This document shows, piece after piece, positions 11,370 through 23,520 of a DNA stretch of 64,000 nt. The notes under the pieces are model-generated. The model had not been told where the DNA came from and did not search any database. It saw only the letters and a program-made list of their open reading frames with translations. The stretch's first letter is position 1; each line of letters opens with the position of its first letter. A program made the position numbers and the translations under genes. The stretch comes from Stercorarius parasiticus (lineage: Eukaryota; Chordata; Aves; Charadriiformes; Stercorariidae): NCBI GenBank assembly GCA_013396915.1, contig VWZL01003420.1:1107507-1171506 (forward strand), in the 5' to 3' direction.

Positions 11370-13043
11370 CTGCAATATACAAGCAATGCTTTTTAATGAC
11401 TAATGACTGTTTGGAGACAGATAATTTCAGATGCATTTTAGTGGAAGTACAGAACTCGTACAGCACTGAGATCAACTGTCCGAAAAGGCATCTTCTACTT
11501 CCTATTATTCCACTTAGAACACAAGAAACATTTTCATGTATGAATTTAGATAACAATAGGTGTCTATTTATATCTTCCTTGTGTAAATATACATTTAGCA
11601 CACGAGTAAACAGTCCGCGGATGTCAAAGAACAGGCTGTCAAAAAGGACAAAAATGTTTCTCGTGTACACAGCTATATTATATAACAAACTATTTTAAAA
11701 GGATATTAGAATTAACCATTCAAACAAAACAAAACATTCCAGAAACTCACAAGATAGCAGAATTAAGATTAGCAGTTTATGATTATAAGGACAAACTTAT
11801 CCATATGTACCATGCAAATTTTACCAGCTTATGTGTGCATCTACTGTTTATTTCCTGTTCTACCAGACTTGGCTTCATTCAGTGCACTTACTGAACTTAA
11901 GATTATTTTTTTTTTTTATTTTCTGTGTTGTTCAACACATGGATCCAAACTTCATTTACTGCATGTAAGCACAGACTAGAAAACTGAATTGTCCCACGAG
12001 TTTTTGCTATGAGGTTCTTTGCAAAATAACCAAGTGGTTCATGAGCCTTACTAAATCTTCACAACATGATCAATGGAAAAATCACTGCTTAAGTGTCTAA
12101 AGGTATAAACACTAGCCTGCACCTTTTATATCTAAAAAAGAAAAGAAAAAAACCAAACCATCAACACAAAAAACAAAAAGAAAGAAAATCTGAGCTAGAG
12201 ACACTAAAATTAGCAACATCTGATTTGGGAAGTCAAGCTTGAGATAGCACCAGATTCAGATTATTACCTTAACTGATATCATTTGTGGTTATCTCAGTGC
12301 TTTATGCGCTACAAAGTCATCTCCAGAGCATAAGACAGGCACTTGCAAGCTTAGAATACATACATAGGGAATTATTTACTACAGTAACTACAGTACTAAA
12401 AGACTACAGTAACTAAAAGACAGATTTCAGCCAGGACTGGGGACCAATAATGCCACAAATTACACAGGGCAACAGTTGCTTTACTGTCTAAATAGAAGGG
12501 ATAAACAAAAGGCTCAAGTGGAAACAGGAACTTCAGAGATGCACAGAAGTTTCAAAACCAAACACAACAGAGACAGGAAGAGAGCCCAGCATTTAACTTC
12601 CAGCCCAGTGCTCTGCTCAGGATGCAGGAGGGCTTGTACAGAGGAAGGAGAGGACGAGGAGGAGGGAGGGCGGGAGGGAGAGAGAGGAGGATGAAACAGC
12701 AGCAGCGGAGCTGTAGGTTTTAAGATCTGGTATGGCTAAGTGGGATGGAATAACTGTTTTAGTTTTTGCACTACTACACATAATGTCTTCTCATAAAAGT
12801 GCTCAAATTTTAAGTACACGTTGTTCAAAACAGTACATTTTAGTGTGAAACGATTTTCTATTAAAATTAGTGCATATGCAACAGATGATCTCTCTAAATT
12901 AGAACTGAGCAAGCCAAACAGCATCAACTTGTCATTTTTTTCCACTACCTGAAGTTATTAATTACTTATGTTTGCGGTGTAATGTTTCGACCACTTAAAA
13001 TTACACTAATGTTAGGCACACAGCAAGATACACAGCATCTTAC
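11370..13043 (-). other. FGD6: FGD6 intron 12
   Basis: This 1.7-kb intron is AT-rich except for a purine-only-like tract near 12640-12694 that holds a compact G-quadruplex motif. No transposon is recognised. Confidence 0.8.
12640..12694 (+). repeat. polypurine tract with compact G-quadruplex motif
   Basis: About 55 bases are almost all A and G on the plus strand. Inside, 12664-12678 reads four GGG runs separated by single bases (A, C, A), the tightest G-quadruplex pattern. The gene is on the minus strand, so the G-rich strand is the template strand for transcription. Confidence 0.85.
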
Positions 13044-13112
13044 CAGAAAAAACATTCGTGGCTGCATGACCTTCCGGGACAGCTTCATCAGCGTTCCCTC
13101 TTTCAGAAAGAC
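13044..13112 (-). CDS. FGD6: FGD6 exon 12: start of the first PH domain
   Basis: This 69-nt symmetric exon encodes VFLKEGTLMKLSRK then VMQPRMFFL (residues about 1095-1117). The pattern G-x-L-x-K-L-S-R-K followed by R-x-F-F-L is the usual beta1-beta3 start of a PH domain, where basic residues can bind phosphoinositide headgroups. The acceptor is TTGCTAG and the donor is CTG|GTAAGA. Confidence 0.95.
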
Positions 13113-13603
13113 CTAGCAAATTAAAACAAGCAATTCAAAACCTAGCTTTTCAGGGCACAAGCCGTACAAATGAGATGACCTTTTCATCAACATCTTATTG
13201 CTACTACACTTGAAGTGCTGCAGAAGTTTGGGGATTCAAGGTTCCCTTTCTGAGAAAGGCTGTTCATCCTTAGGTTTCTCTAAAAGTGAGTGTGAATGGC
13301 TGTATTACAGTTTTCCATGCTGCACTTGAAACCACGACAAATACAAGGTTAAGCTTGAGGAAAAAAAAATCTGCCTGCAAGATCTGGCAAGGAATCATAT
13401 TCTAGAAATCGTAAGTTTTCATCAGATAAACATCTAACCCCCTGCCCCACACACATAGAGAGGCAGTATTCATTTGCCTGTTAGAACCAAATAATTAAGA
13501 GATGGACCATTTTTCTTCGCAGTATACGCCAGCTTCAGTCACTTGCACATCATCTGTGCTGCACTTTTACTGCAATCTGCCGAGTGCCTTCTGGAGGACC
13601 TAC
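13113..13603 (-). other. FGD6: FGD6 intron 11
   Basis: This is a 491-bp intron with no recognised element. Confidence 0.85.
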
Positions 13604-13675
13604 CCTTCCTGGCTGCACGATTTCATGGTGTCCATTTAAACTGTACTGAATCTGCATGAGTTTCTGAAAGTTATC
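13604..13675 (-). CDS. FGD6: FGD6 exon 11: DH-PH junction
   Basis: This 72-nt exon is symmetric (phase 0-0) and encodes DNFQKLMQIQYSL, then NGHHEIVQPGR (residues about 1071-1094). The block QPGR leads directly into the first strand of the PH domain in exon 12. The acceptor is CCCTGTAG; a competing upstream AG after a longer T tract is described in the findings. The donor is AGG|GTAGGT. Confidence 0.95.
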
Positions 13676-13712
13676 CTACAGGGAGAAAAGGCAAAAGGTG
13701 AGTAATTGCCCT

Positions 13713-13743
13713 AAAAAAAAAAAAAAAAAAGAGAGAGAGAGAG
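13713..13743. repeat. (A)18(GA)n microsatellite in intron 10
   Basis: On the plus strand 18 A residues are followed by about seven GA units. On the transcribed sense strand this is a CT run then a long T run inside the 110-bp intron 10, which is the polypyrimidine environment for the exon 11 acceptor. Length changes are likely between individuals. Confidence 0.9.
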
Positions 13744-13785
13744 AAAAAGCTGTACTCGACCATCTTCATAAGTTAAAATACTTAC

Positions 13786-13844
13786 TCCCTGCTTCATGAT
13801 GTCATTGGCGTGATTTGCAACTTCTATGACAACAGCTAGAGCAT
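13786..13844 (-). CDS. FGD6: FGD6 exon 10: last DH helix
   Basis: This 59-nt exon encodes, after completing an Asp codon, ALAVVIEVANHANDIMKQG (residues about 1052-1070), the terminal DH helix that leads into the PH domain. The acceptor is CCTTCAG and the donor is GGA|GTAAGT, phase 0. Intron 10, which follows, is only 110 bp and holds a long CT/T tract. Confidence 0.95.
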
Positions 13845-16339
13845 CTGAAGGATGAAGAAATGATGCTTTGGTTATATAGACTAGTTAGCATTGGTGTTAC
13901 GTAAACCACAGAGACAATATTGCCCTTCTGCATCATGCCAAGATTCGAGGACCTGATCATACAGTCACTGCATTTAGGAGCACTTCCCATAGATCCCAGT
14001 CTTTGAAACATGGTTTAATAAGTGTGCCCTAGCAAGTCATTGCTTCAAACAACAGTGTCAGTCATTTCTTACAGCTAATCAAAACGGCCCGCAAGCGAAA
14101 TTAAATTGTAATTTCTCACACAAAGAATTACTTTAATTTCAATGTCTTTACTTATAGCAGAAAAGTTAACATTTTAAGTGAGACTATGTAGAGATTAAAT
14201 TTTTTCCATTTTACACAACTTTACAGTCATGAAAGACTACCTAGAAAAATCACCCAAATCTTTGCAATTTCTTTCTTCTGCTTTTAGTTTTGCTGCACTT
14301 CAAGATAACAATATAAAGTTCAAATTTCTAAATTTCAAACTTTTTAATACCAGAAAAAAAAAAACTCTGAAAGAGAAGAGTTATCAAAGATGAGGGATTT
14401 TATTAAGTACTGATATTTAGTAACTAGCAACTCCACCGTAATATATACTAAGGTGCAACTGCAAAAAGGGGTTACATAAAAGGATTATGTAAATTACTGA
14501 ACAGCGAGTGTATATGAGACAGAACCCATCCAAGGACCTTATCCAAAAACCTGTAATTCACTTAAGTAGGAAAAAAAAAAAAAGACTAATTTAATTGAAA
14601 GCTAGAACAACTGCTCTGATAAAATGTAGTCTCTGAAGCATTTAGCACCTTCTGAGTAATTGAAGTGCAGTCAGGCACTTCAAATAAAGGAACTACATTT
14701 GCTTAAAAGTCCACAGAGAAGCCTACCAAACCATGTAAAACCAAAGCCTTGGGTTTTTTTTTTCCAGGTAATAATTAGAATATTAGTACTATAGGATGTA
14801 TATGCTTCCCTTATAGTTGAGTTCATATTCAGAAAGACAGCATGTTAAAAGATACCGCTTTCTGAACTGAAAGGTTCAGGTGGACATGAAGCCATGTAAG
14901 AAACTAAACTGAGGTGTGAACAAAAAGTTTCTCCCAAGTCAATATAAGGAGAATTTTTGTTCAAGATTTTCGTGAACCAAGGCAATGCAAGCACAGGAGT
15001 CAAACAGTTAAAAGGCATAGCACTTGATCAAAATTTAAGTTTAGATATAGATGTCATGATGTCAACTGAGCCTGCTGAAAAAAAGCTGGTAGTCTCCTAC
15101 TAGGAACTGCTGGAGCTGCTCCAGGCAAAACACTCCCCAGCTCCCATCTGCTTGAAAGAAAATGAAGGGAAACTCAGCTCAATTCACAAAGACAGGAATG
15201 AGTACCTGAATTTTTTGTTATACTTTGCTTCATCTATCAGCTATTATAGTTATTAAAAACTAAAAATTTTACTCATTGACTCCAACAAAGATTGAAGACT
15301 GGTAGAGAAAGTTTGCTGGTTATTGAAGGGAAAGTTCCAGGATCTCAGGGCTACTTATACAGCCAAGACTAAGCAAATCTAAACAACAACATAAAATAAG
15401 CTATAGGGTCAAAGTCCATAAACAAAGTGGGTTTTGGCAGAGAAGAGCATTCCATTTCTTATATCACTTAGCTGGAGTAATGTATTCAAATGAAGGTCAT
15501 CAGGAAGAATTGTGTTCTTTGGGTTTTTTTTCCAATAACACTAACCATAACCAAATCTAGTCTTGCACAAACCTAGGGCTTGCAGAAATGTCACTAAAGA
15601 GACTGAAGTAAGTGACAGGGGCTCACGCAAATGAAACGGAAACACGAACCAGGAGCATTTTTAGTACTGCTGCTGAGGCCCACACACAGAACGAAATAGT
15701 CTGAATGTGCATTGCATTGCTACACTTGAGTTAAACCAGCTTAATCCCAAACTACCATGAAACATAGTCCTGTCCACTTCCATCACCAACCATTCCTTCT
15801 CATTTCCTTGCATCTCCTTTCCCCGCATATGCAGGCAAAGTTGTGGAAGTCACTTGTGTTTGTGCAACATGTGACAAGTCAAACTGTAGAACTCCTCAGG
15901 TTAAATATAACCCAGAGCAGCTCCTTGATCTTGCGCACTCCCACCACACAAACACTCGTTCTGGCACAAAGAGAGAGGAGGCAGCCAGAAAGGCTCATAG
16001 CTGGGGGAGAGCAGCCGGTAGACCAGCCTGCCTATCATGAAAGGTCTACAGATGCAAAGATTGTCTCTTTCAATAGCAGCGCCCAAAATATCTGCTTAAG
16101 CTGCCTGTGCAACTTCACTCTTATCTCTTCATTTCAACTCAAGGGTGAGCCAACACCACTGTAAGCTCCAAACATTTTTGAAATACAAGCTTGCAATCTT
16201 TCAGTATCTCTGCTGAGAAACTTAGAACTAACTAGAAAACATTTCTATTACTGACTGAGCATTTTGCATGCATTTAAAATTTAGAGACATTATCATATGT
16301 ACGTAAAATGTTATTTCTTTAATCTAAAGAGACACTTAC
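13845..16339 (-). other. FGD6: FGD6 intron 9
   Basis: This 2.5-kb intron has A runs near 14351 and 14571. A 135-codon plus-strand open frame at 15757-16164 has no recognisable domain and is treated as chance. No transposon is recognised. Confidence 0.8.
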
Positions 16340-16390
16340 CTTGAGTATCCCTATAGTCTGCAGATTCTTCCACAAGATTCTTTAAATAAT
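16340..16390 (-). CDS. FGD6: FGD6 exon 9: end of the DH domain (51 nt)
   Basis: This 51-nt exon finishes the Asp codon and encodes YLKNLVEESADYRDTQ (residues about 1035-1050) plus the first base of the next Asp. YLKNL continues the helix begun in exon 8. The acceptor is TATACAG and the donor is CAAG|GTAAGT. It is flanked by introns of 5.6 kb and 2.5 kb and was located by protein continuity. Confidence 0.95.
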
Positions 16391-17715
16391 CTGTATAAAG
16401 AAAAAAAATAATACTGAGATAGTTTCGTTAAAGAAATAAACAGCACGAGAAAGTAGTAAAAACAACCTTTTTCCTGGAAATCTGCTTTTCAGTCAGATCT
16501 ATGCCATAATGATCGACTACTTAATCTTTTAAATCTGTCAAAGTAGTAACATAAGGAAAACCAGCTTTTCCATAATGAAAGTATATCATATCTTGCTCAG
16601 AGAAGAGAAGATTATTGAAGCAGTGCCCTTCTCCAAAGACAAATGATACTCTATACGTATTATTCCAGAACAAAATAAGCAATTGAAAAATAACTACATA
16701 CTTGCAATCTTTTACTTTGAAGCTGATGCAAAAAATTTTGAAGATTATAGAAATTTTCGTGAGCACCTAACTTGTCTATAGGACCTAAGAAAAAAGTGGT
16801 CCATTACAGAAGATTTGATTACGATTAGTATCAACTGATCGATCATAAAAGTATTATATCTCCCCTTCACCATTCAAATAGGCACTTTTGGTATTCAATT
16901 ATAAATTTAGTTCCTCAACCAGGAGATGGCACCCTCAATCCATTAAAGTCTTGGTAGTTTTAAAATCTATTTTACTTAGCTAAAATTAACTCTAAATGTA
17001 TGACTATACAAGAAAACATCCCCCTCGAGTTTCCATTGCCCGGTCTAGTGTCCAGTTCACCAAAAAGTACAATATCCTGTCAAAGATTAATATATATCCT
17101 CAGTCAAAGGTCAACCATCTATTCTCCACAATTTTGAACTGCTTAAAATGGAAAGAAAGACAATCATAAACTTTCAAATAAATATAGATGTTAGATTGAT
17201 AATATCAACAAATACTGATTTATAATTACCTTTTAAATGAGGTATTAAGATTCTAGCAGATCTACGGAAAAGTAATCATATGTGATCTAGCAAGCATTCA
17301 ACTTTAGCTTTGTCGTTGTACAAGTTTCATGTAGGAGTGAAATAATTCAACTCCCATATGCTTGCCCTACCCAAATTCATCCTTTTACTCAAGAAGAATC
17401 AGGAGCCAATTGTTCCTGCCTTCATAAGATGTCTTGCTTCATACACGCCCCTTGGAGACTGCTCAGTGTATTGTAATCTTTTCCTTATGCAAAAATAAAA
17501 GGGCATTATGAAACATGTTTCTCCAGTAGAAATGCTACAAAGAGTGAGAAATATTGTAACAGTTAATGAAAGCTTTGAGAAAAACAGAACTACAGGAAGA
17601 GAAGTATTTGGCACTGAAATTTTATTTCTTGGCAAAGACCTAAGGGAGGGTCCAAGAGAGAAGCATGAAGAGCAGGTTGAGGTGAAGGAAGAGGAACTGG
17701 ATGGGGTCTCCTGCA

Positions 17716-17739
17716 GGGAAGTGGGGAGGGAGCACTGGG
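17716..17739 (+). other. G-quadruplex motif
   Basis: Four runs of at least three G are separated by loops of 4, 1 and 6 bases on the plus strand, within a purine-rich stretch from about 17640 to 17745. Confidence 0.6.
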
Positions 17740-20700
17740 AGGTCTGGCTGGGCCACAGGAACACCCACAGCTTTCTGCTCTCCTCAAAGTTTTGTCTGAT
17801 CATTATCAGGCACTGGTCAATGTGTGATCTTTTAAGACAAGTCTGACATGGCACCAAAACCTCTCCAGCTACACTCCATAAATATTGTATCCTTCACATC
17901 CCTCAAGATCTTGTGCTATAGTGGCTACCAGACGTTCCAGCATAATATTTAGGTGGACACATATTCCATTAAAAGCAAAGTTCATCTTGCTTCACCTCGG
18001 GTTATATTGGTAAGAAGATGGTGTGAGAGGGGGGGAAAAAAAAAAATCAACACGAGGTAATTTGAAAGGAACTGAGAAGAGTTTACATGGGTTTTAACTT
18101 GGTTTAACCTGAAGGAACCTGTCACACACCTGACACCAGCTGCCCTCCCTGCCGACGGGTGCTCCATCATGTAGGAGCTGTGCCATACTGCCCAGGCAGA
18201 GCAGCCTTGGGTCTCCACCATAAAGCAAACAAGTTAAAGCTTTACAGCTGCAACTTGATCTTCATCGGGGCCAGCATAAAGGACTCCAGTGAGAACCTCC
18301 CAGTATAAAGAATGAGTCCGTACGGTTTGTACAGAAATATCAGCTTCTTAAAGCTGCCAAGCACACGCTCACCTCTACGGGCTGGGAACAAGAGGTGAGG
18401 CGGGTATAATTTATTCATCTGCAAATGTACTGCTGGCACTCTAAGAAACTGTCCCTAGTACATGGAGACACCCAATTTAATATCCAAAGTAATTGCCCTG
18501 GAAACTTAAATCCAGAGACACAACATGGGAAAAAAATTGTTTCTTGGTATATTCATGCTTTATTACATGTTCCCCAAAACAAAAAACTTTACACCACTCA
18601 AAAATATTTTTTGATGGATATCTTCTAACATTTTAAACCATATCATCGGTGAATAGGAGGAAAATTGAAGATTTTAACAAAAGTGCATTCATTTAAAATT
18701 CTGTATTTAAAAAAGGGAAGGCAGCTTTTGTACTACAAGAGTGAAGTGGCCAATAAAACTTACAACTGTAAAATCCAGGAGAGAGGCAAGACTTACATAA
18801 TTTTCATCTTAATATTCTCGATGTATATCTGGTAAGTGGACCTCAGTTTATACCTAAAACTCAGCTTCAGGCAAGCATTCAGACAGATATTTTTAGTCTC
18901 TTCTGTGAATACACAGTGGAAATTCTGTGCTTGCAACAACTTTCTGTAGGTACTGGCTTAAACTATGCAGACAAGAGGATTTCACAGACATGAATAACCT
19001 TACAGTAAAAATTTAGCAAAAATATTCCTAGATAAAATAAATATTAAGGTCAAATATTAAGGTGGAATGGTATCTACTGTCTTTGCCAAATTTTCCCCTT
19101 TGAAAGGTACTGTAGTTGTTCAGACTATGAAGACCTTAAGCATACCTTCAGAAAGCCAGACTGAAATTAATAATTCTGCTGGATACCCCCAAAACCAATG
19201 AAAACGAACACAAAAGCACACAAGTACTGTTTCTGTGACAAACAACATTTCCTTATGCCCTGCTTCTACCTGACAGCGGCCAGCAATTCTTTCCTTCTCC
19301 TTGCTGGGGGGCAGCGACTATCACTTCTTCCCCTGCTAAAAATTCTCTTCTGCTTCATTAACTATTTTTTGTCTCAGGTTGTCTAATTTAATTAAGTTAA
19401 ACTCAAAGCAATTGTTCCCCAACATGTAATTGGCCTCAAGCCTGACAACTCTGTTTCCGAGCTGCAAAAGGAGCAGCGCGCTCAAAGGCTTATTTTTCAC
19501 CCCCCTCGGCCTTCCCTCAGTACACTCCAGTTAAAGGATAATAAAAGACTCTCTCTGCAAACCTTATGTTGAGGAAAAAAAAAAAAAAGAGGAGAGAGGC
19601 TTATCCTACGACAATGAAGAGCCTGTTCATACCGTACAGTCTCAAGTCATCTACTCGAATTGGAGGTTTTCAGGAGGACAGAATCACCTCTCCTCCGTTC
19701 CTTTCTATTAGAAATCAGAGGCCTCTAATTAACCTCCCCCAAACCCCATTAATATTTGCTGCATAGAGCTCGGGGCCAGTATGTGGAGAAGCGGAAGTTC
19801 ACTTGCCGGACTGGAGCAGCTGTATAATTAAGCAGAAACACAGCTGAGCTGCGCCTCTCCTTGGCTGATTTACGAGTCCACCTGCTCCTGCTTTTGTTCG
19901 CAGAAAAGTAACTCCACTTCAAAGCACAGCAACAATCTTGTGATGTGACCATGGAGCAGCAGGTTACCAGTACAAAGCTGTCCCACTGACACAGAACATC
20001 TAAATAGGAAGAAATCCCTGCTGACTCAGGCCAAGCAGCTTCGTTTCCTGGATTATTTTTGCTCCCTTGCTCTTACCTGCTGCTCCCTCCTCCCTTGCCC
20101 ACAGATCTCCCCTGTCCTCGCCCTGGGGCAGCTGCTGCATCCCTGCATCTCACCCACTGCAGCCGTACATCCAAATATTTTGCGTGCCCTCCAAAGGTTT
20201 TGCAGCACAAGTTTCTATAGAGATTTCTATAGAGCTGCTGGAAAGTAACAGAGCAGATAGGTCATCCACAGAGATATCAACGAGTGAGAATCTCAAGGAA
20301 AACAGAAATGCATGATAGATGGAACAGACTGAAAATGGAACATATCCCAAATAACACCCCCCAACCCCAGCATAATTAAATTCTCAGTCTCCATTGCTCC
20401 CATAGAACAAGAAAAAATTACTTCTCTAAATCAGCAGCCAGCATTGCAATCCCGTCCCTGTCAATAGCATTCGCATTTGCAGGTGTATTTAAAGCTGGGC
20501 AGCCACGGTAAGGTCTGCAGACCAGGGACACCCACAGCAACCCCCATCACCACAGAATGAGGTTTTTTCAGGTCTAGAACAGCCTGTCCCAGCCACAATG
20601 ACAGACAATGGTCACAAGGAATTCCCCTTCAACATGGGAGTTTTGTTTCAGTGCCATTCACCCCTGACATCTCTCGCTTTGCTATATATATTGACAAAGG

Positions 20701-21227
20701 CATTTACCCCATCCTGATCCTCTGTTCAATGTTTTTAATTAAAACCTTTGAACTTATCCAAAGCTTCGCTGATTTTGGAGTCTATAACAAGTCTATACCA
20801 TGCCCTAAGTCAGTATCCTTTTAAAATATAAAGCAACTCCCCAAATGCCGTTTTAGGGCTTGATTTCATCAATTAAGAGCCACTAAGATTTTCCCCTACA
20901 TTTAATAAGGGCTTTTCACCCTTTTTTCAACACCTGTGACTTCAATGACATGATTAAAATGAAAACAGTTGACGTTAATATCTTGGTAACTGCTGTATAA
21001 CACTTAAGTCTGTATCTCCCCACAGCATCACTAGTCTAAGTACTTGCTGGGGAAACGCCAACAAGCTGCTACAGAGCCAAAAAAAAAGGTCACAGAGCAT
21101 TTTATTTTGCAGTTACTACATAAACAGAAGCTATTTTTAAATTGCTCATCAAGAAGCAATGGCTTTCAAAAACAATGCCTTAAGTATTTCCAAATCCTTA
21201 CAGGAGCCATCCCCCTCTTACAACAAA

Positions 21228-21392
21228 CACGTCTCAAAATACTTCACAAAGGCGGCTTCTATCACCGCTCTCCTTTTACAGAATAGAAAGCACAGCATCA
21301 TGGAGATGACTTGCTTGAGGTCACCCAGACATGCCAGTGCCAGAGCAGGGTATAGAGCCCAGATTTCCTAGTCCCAAGCCAGCTCTTCAGCC
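21228..21392 (+). repeat. MIR-like SINE relic
   Basis: The order of blocks matches the MIR core: a CTTCACAAAGG start, CTTTTACAGAATAGAAAGCAC, then GACTTGCTTGAGGTCACCCA, then a GTGCCAGAGCAGGG stretch, ATAGAGCCCAGATTTCCTAG and TCCCAAGCCAGC. The comparison is with the MIR consensus recalled from memory. It is strongly diverged, as expected for an ancient amniote insertion. Confidence 0.7.
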
Positions 21393-22000
21393 TACAATGC
21401 CCCTGTAACAAGTCTTAAGTCCTTACTGGTAAGGTACGCTAAAAACAACGTGTTTTGCCTTTAAAAGAAAATGGATTTTACAGACAAAACACCTGGGGGG
21501 TGGGGGAGAAATGGAGAAGCCACTTGCAGAAGTTCACAGTTGCAGAGACATCTTTCACTTCCTTCTTCCAATTTTCCCTACTACCTTTTTTCTTCATTAA
21601 AAAAAAAAAAGCCAACAAAAAACAAATTACAAAAATCCACCAAGAAAACCTCAAACCCAAAGCACAACAGGAGCATTCCAACCCTCTAAGGAAATTACAG
21701 GCTTCTATTACCACAGAAACAAACAAAACCCACCCAAGGTTTCATGTTTTCCAAGTTACTGCTGAATGTACCATCAGAGAACACACCACAGCGTTCGGAA
21801 TCTTAGCACCTCGCTTGCGTGTCTTGCAGCAATCAATACTAACAAAGAAAGCCTCTAGACCCACACCACTTTTTAAAAAAAGCTTCACATATCTGAAGTC
21901 AGATAAACAGGCTTTACAGATGGATACAACCGCCTGAAAACAAGTTTCCTGGGACGTGTGAAGACTGGCTTCTTAAGGCTGCGAAAGAGCTTGACTGTAC

Positions 22001-22088
22001 CTGTCAACAGGAGCCTGTACTGGGGAATCCTCTGAACCGGCTTGAGCAGATAGTGCTTGAGGGCCAGACTAGCACAGCGGGGGCTCAT
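22001..22088 (-). CDS. FGD6: FGD6 exon 8: DH domain helix H8 (GTPase contact)
   Basis: This 88-nt exon encodes residues about 1005-1033, beginning MSPRCASLALKHYLLKP and continuing VQRIPQYRLLLT. The KPVQRIPQY block is the hallmark of the third conserved DH region, which in this fold carries residues that contact the Rho GTPase. The internal Met at the exon start is not a translation start. The acceptor is CTTTCAG and the donor is ACAG|GTACAG, leaving the first base of an Asp codon. Confidence 0.97.
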
Positions 22089-23363
22089 CTGAAAGAAACA
22101 CCCAAAATAAGTAACGATTCTGCGGTAGTCAAGGGTTCCAGCAAAAGAAATCACACCTGCAAACAATTAGCGATTCCATCGGATAAGCTTTATCTTTAAA
22201 AGGTGCTACTACGGCAGTATTAAACACTGTACCAGAGAGCAAGTATTTCCCTGTGTGCAAGATTGAACGCAAAATTGTGAGTTAAAAGACATCAGTAAGC
22301 ACTCCATACTCTCTCTAGATTCCAAATGGGTGCTTTTGCCTATGAGGAAGAGAGGCGAAGCTTCCCAGAAAGAAAGGAAACACCAGCGGCAAGGGCAACG
22401 TGCTCCTTTGTAATTGTTGTCAGTGTCCATCAGGCAGAAAGGCAGAGAAGACAGCAGCGTTCACTGAAGTAGTTTTAATTAATCCACACCTCTAAAGACA
22501 ACGCAAAATTAAAAGATTGATGCTCCAAAAATGTTAATTATATTCAGTTTGCATTCAAAATAATGTGCATCTGAAACAATGAGTCTTTAAAAAGTCCTCT
22601 TTTCTTCTTCCTGTCTTTGCTGACTACTTCAGTTTCTTCCTTTGCCCACCGTAGGCAGCCTTTCTAACCACTCGTAAGCAAATAGGGCAGGGATCACCCA
22701 CGGGGAAGCCCGTGTAATAGGAGGCAAATTCACAGTTTATGTGGATCACGTGCTTAGAGAGCTCGCGCCTCTTCTCTGATTTGTTTTAAGGGAGTTATGT
22801 AAAAATCTGGCAGTGCTCTTAGGGACGTAAATCAGGTTTCATCTGATTGCTGCATGTGCTGGGTTTGAAACTTCTAGAAAGATGCAGATGAGAAAATTCA
22901 CTTTTTTAATGTTTCCAACTGAAATGAAACACCCTTCCCATGAGTAAGCTACTGCCCTATGATGTGGCAGAGAAATCAACCTGGTTAAAATAGGACAGTT
23001 AATCAGTGCACAGTATGATCAGGAGACAAAACTAAAAAAAAGCAGCTAGAGATTTTGTTAGCGTGTCTTTGATATAATTTGTAGCAAGTGTTCCACTTTC
23101 CAAATCAAGGTCCTTGATTTTCAAATCAGATCTCGCAGTAGTAGCCAAAATCACTAGTTACTTCACAAAATCTGAATTTACTTCTTTCCACTTCCACCCT
23201 ACTGTGTCTCAAGCCAACACTGCACAAAAAAAAAAAAAGGAAAAAAATAATAATAACAAAAGAAAACCCAGACAAATTGGAGGATAGTCTCTAAAGTCTT
23301 ATGGGGAATCACAACTGCTGAAAAGCCACAGAATAGGATATATCTTACAAAAGACTACAGTAC
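22089..23363 (-). other. FGD6: FGD6 intron 7
   Basis: This 1.3-kb intron has an A-rich low-complexity stretch near 23226-23262. No recognised gene or transposon. Confidence 0.85.
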
Positions 23364-23520
23364 CTCGAAATCTTTGACTACTGAAGCAAAACCTGCGTTC
23401 TTCTTACACTGTTCATCTAATAGTGCAACATTTTTATCAAATTCTTTGATGTAAGTTGAATACATCTTTAAGTAGGGACCCTTTTTAACAAATATATCAG
23501 CAATTCTTTGATGTTCAAGC
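23364..23520 (-). CDS. FGD6: FGD6 exon 7: DH domain middle
   Basis: This 157-nt exon completes the Trp codon and encodes residues about 953-1004: LEHQRIADIFVKKGPYLKMY, an aromatic/basic stretch (STYIKEFDKN), DEQCKKNAGFASVV and a final KDFE. The block FVKKGPYLKMYSTYI is typical of FGD-family DH domains. The acceptor is TTTCTAG and the donor is GAG|GTACTG, a fairly weak match to the donor consensus. The exon ends in phase 0. Confidence 0.96.

Larger units (their letters stand above)
16391..22000 (-). other. FGD6: FGD6 intron 8
   Basis: This 5.6-kb intron contains a purine-rich stretch with a loose G-quadruplex motif (17716-17739), a MIR-like SINE relic near 21228-21392 and a run of A/AAC-rich sequence at 21600-21640. 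Open frames of up to 160 codons occur but look like chance. Confidence 0.8.

Noticed and set aside
17399..17857. 152-codon minus-strand open frame in intron 8, overlapping a 112-codon plus-strand frame
   Set aside because: The overlap of open frames on both strands comes from a purine-rich tract poor in stop codons. No recognised protein.
21455..21937. 160-codon plus-strand open frame in intron 8
   Set aside because: It crosses poly(A) and other low-complexity sequence that gives long Lys/Asn runs. No domain is seen.
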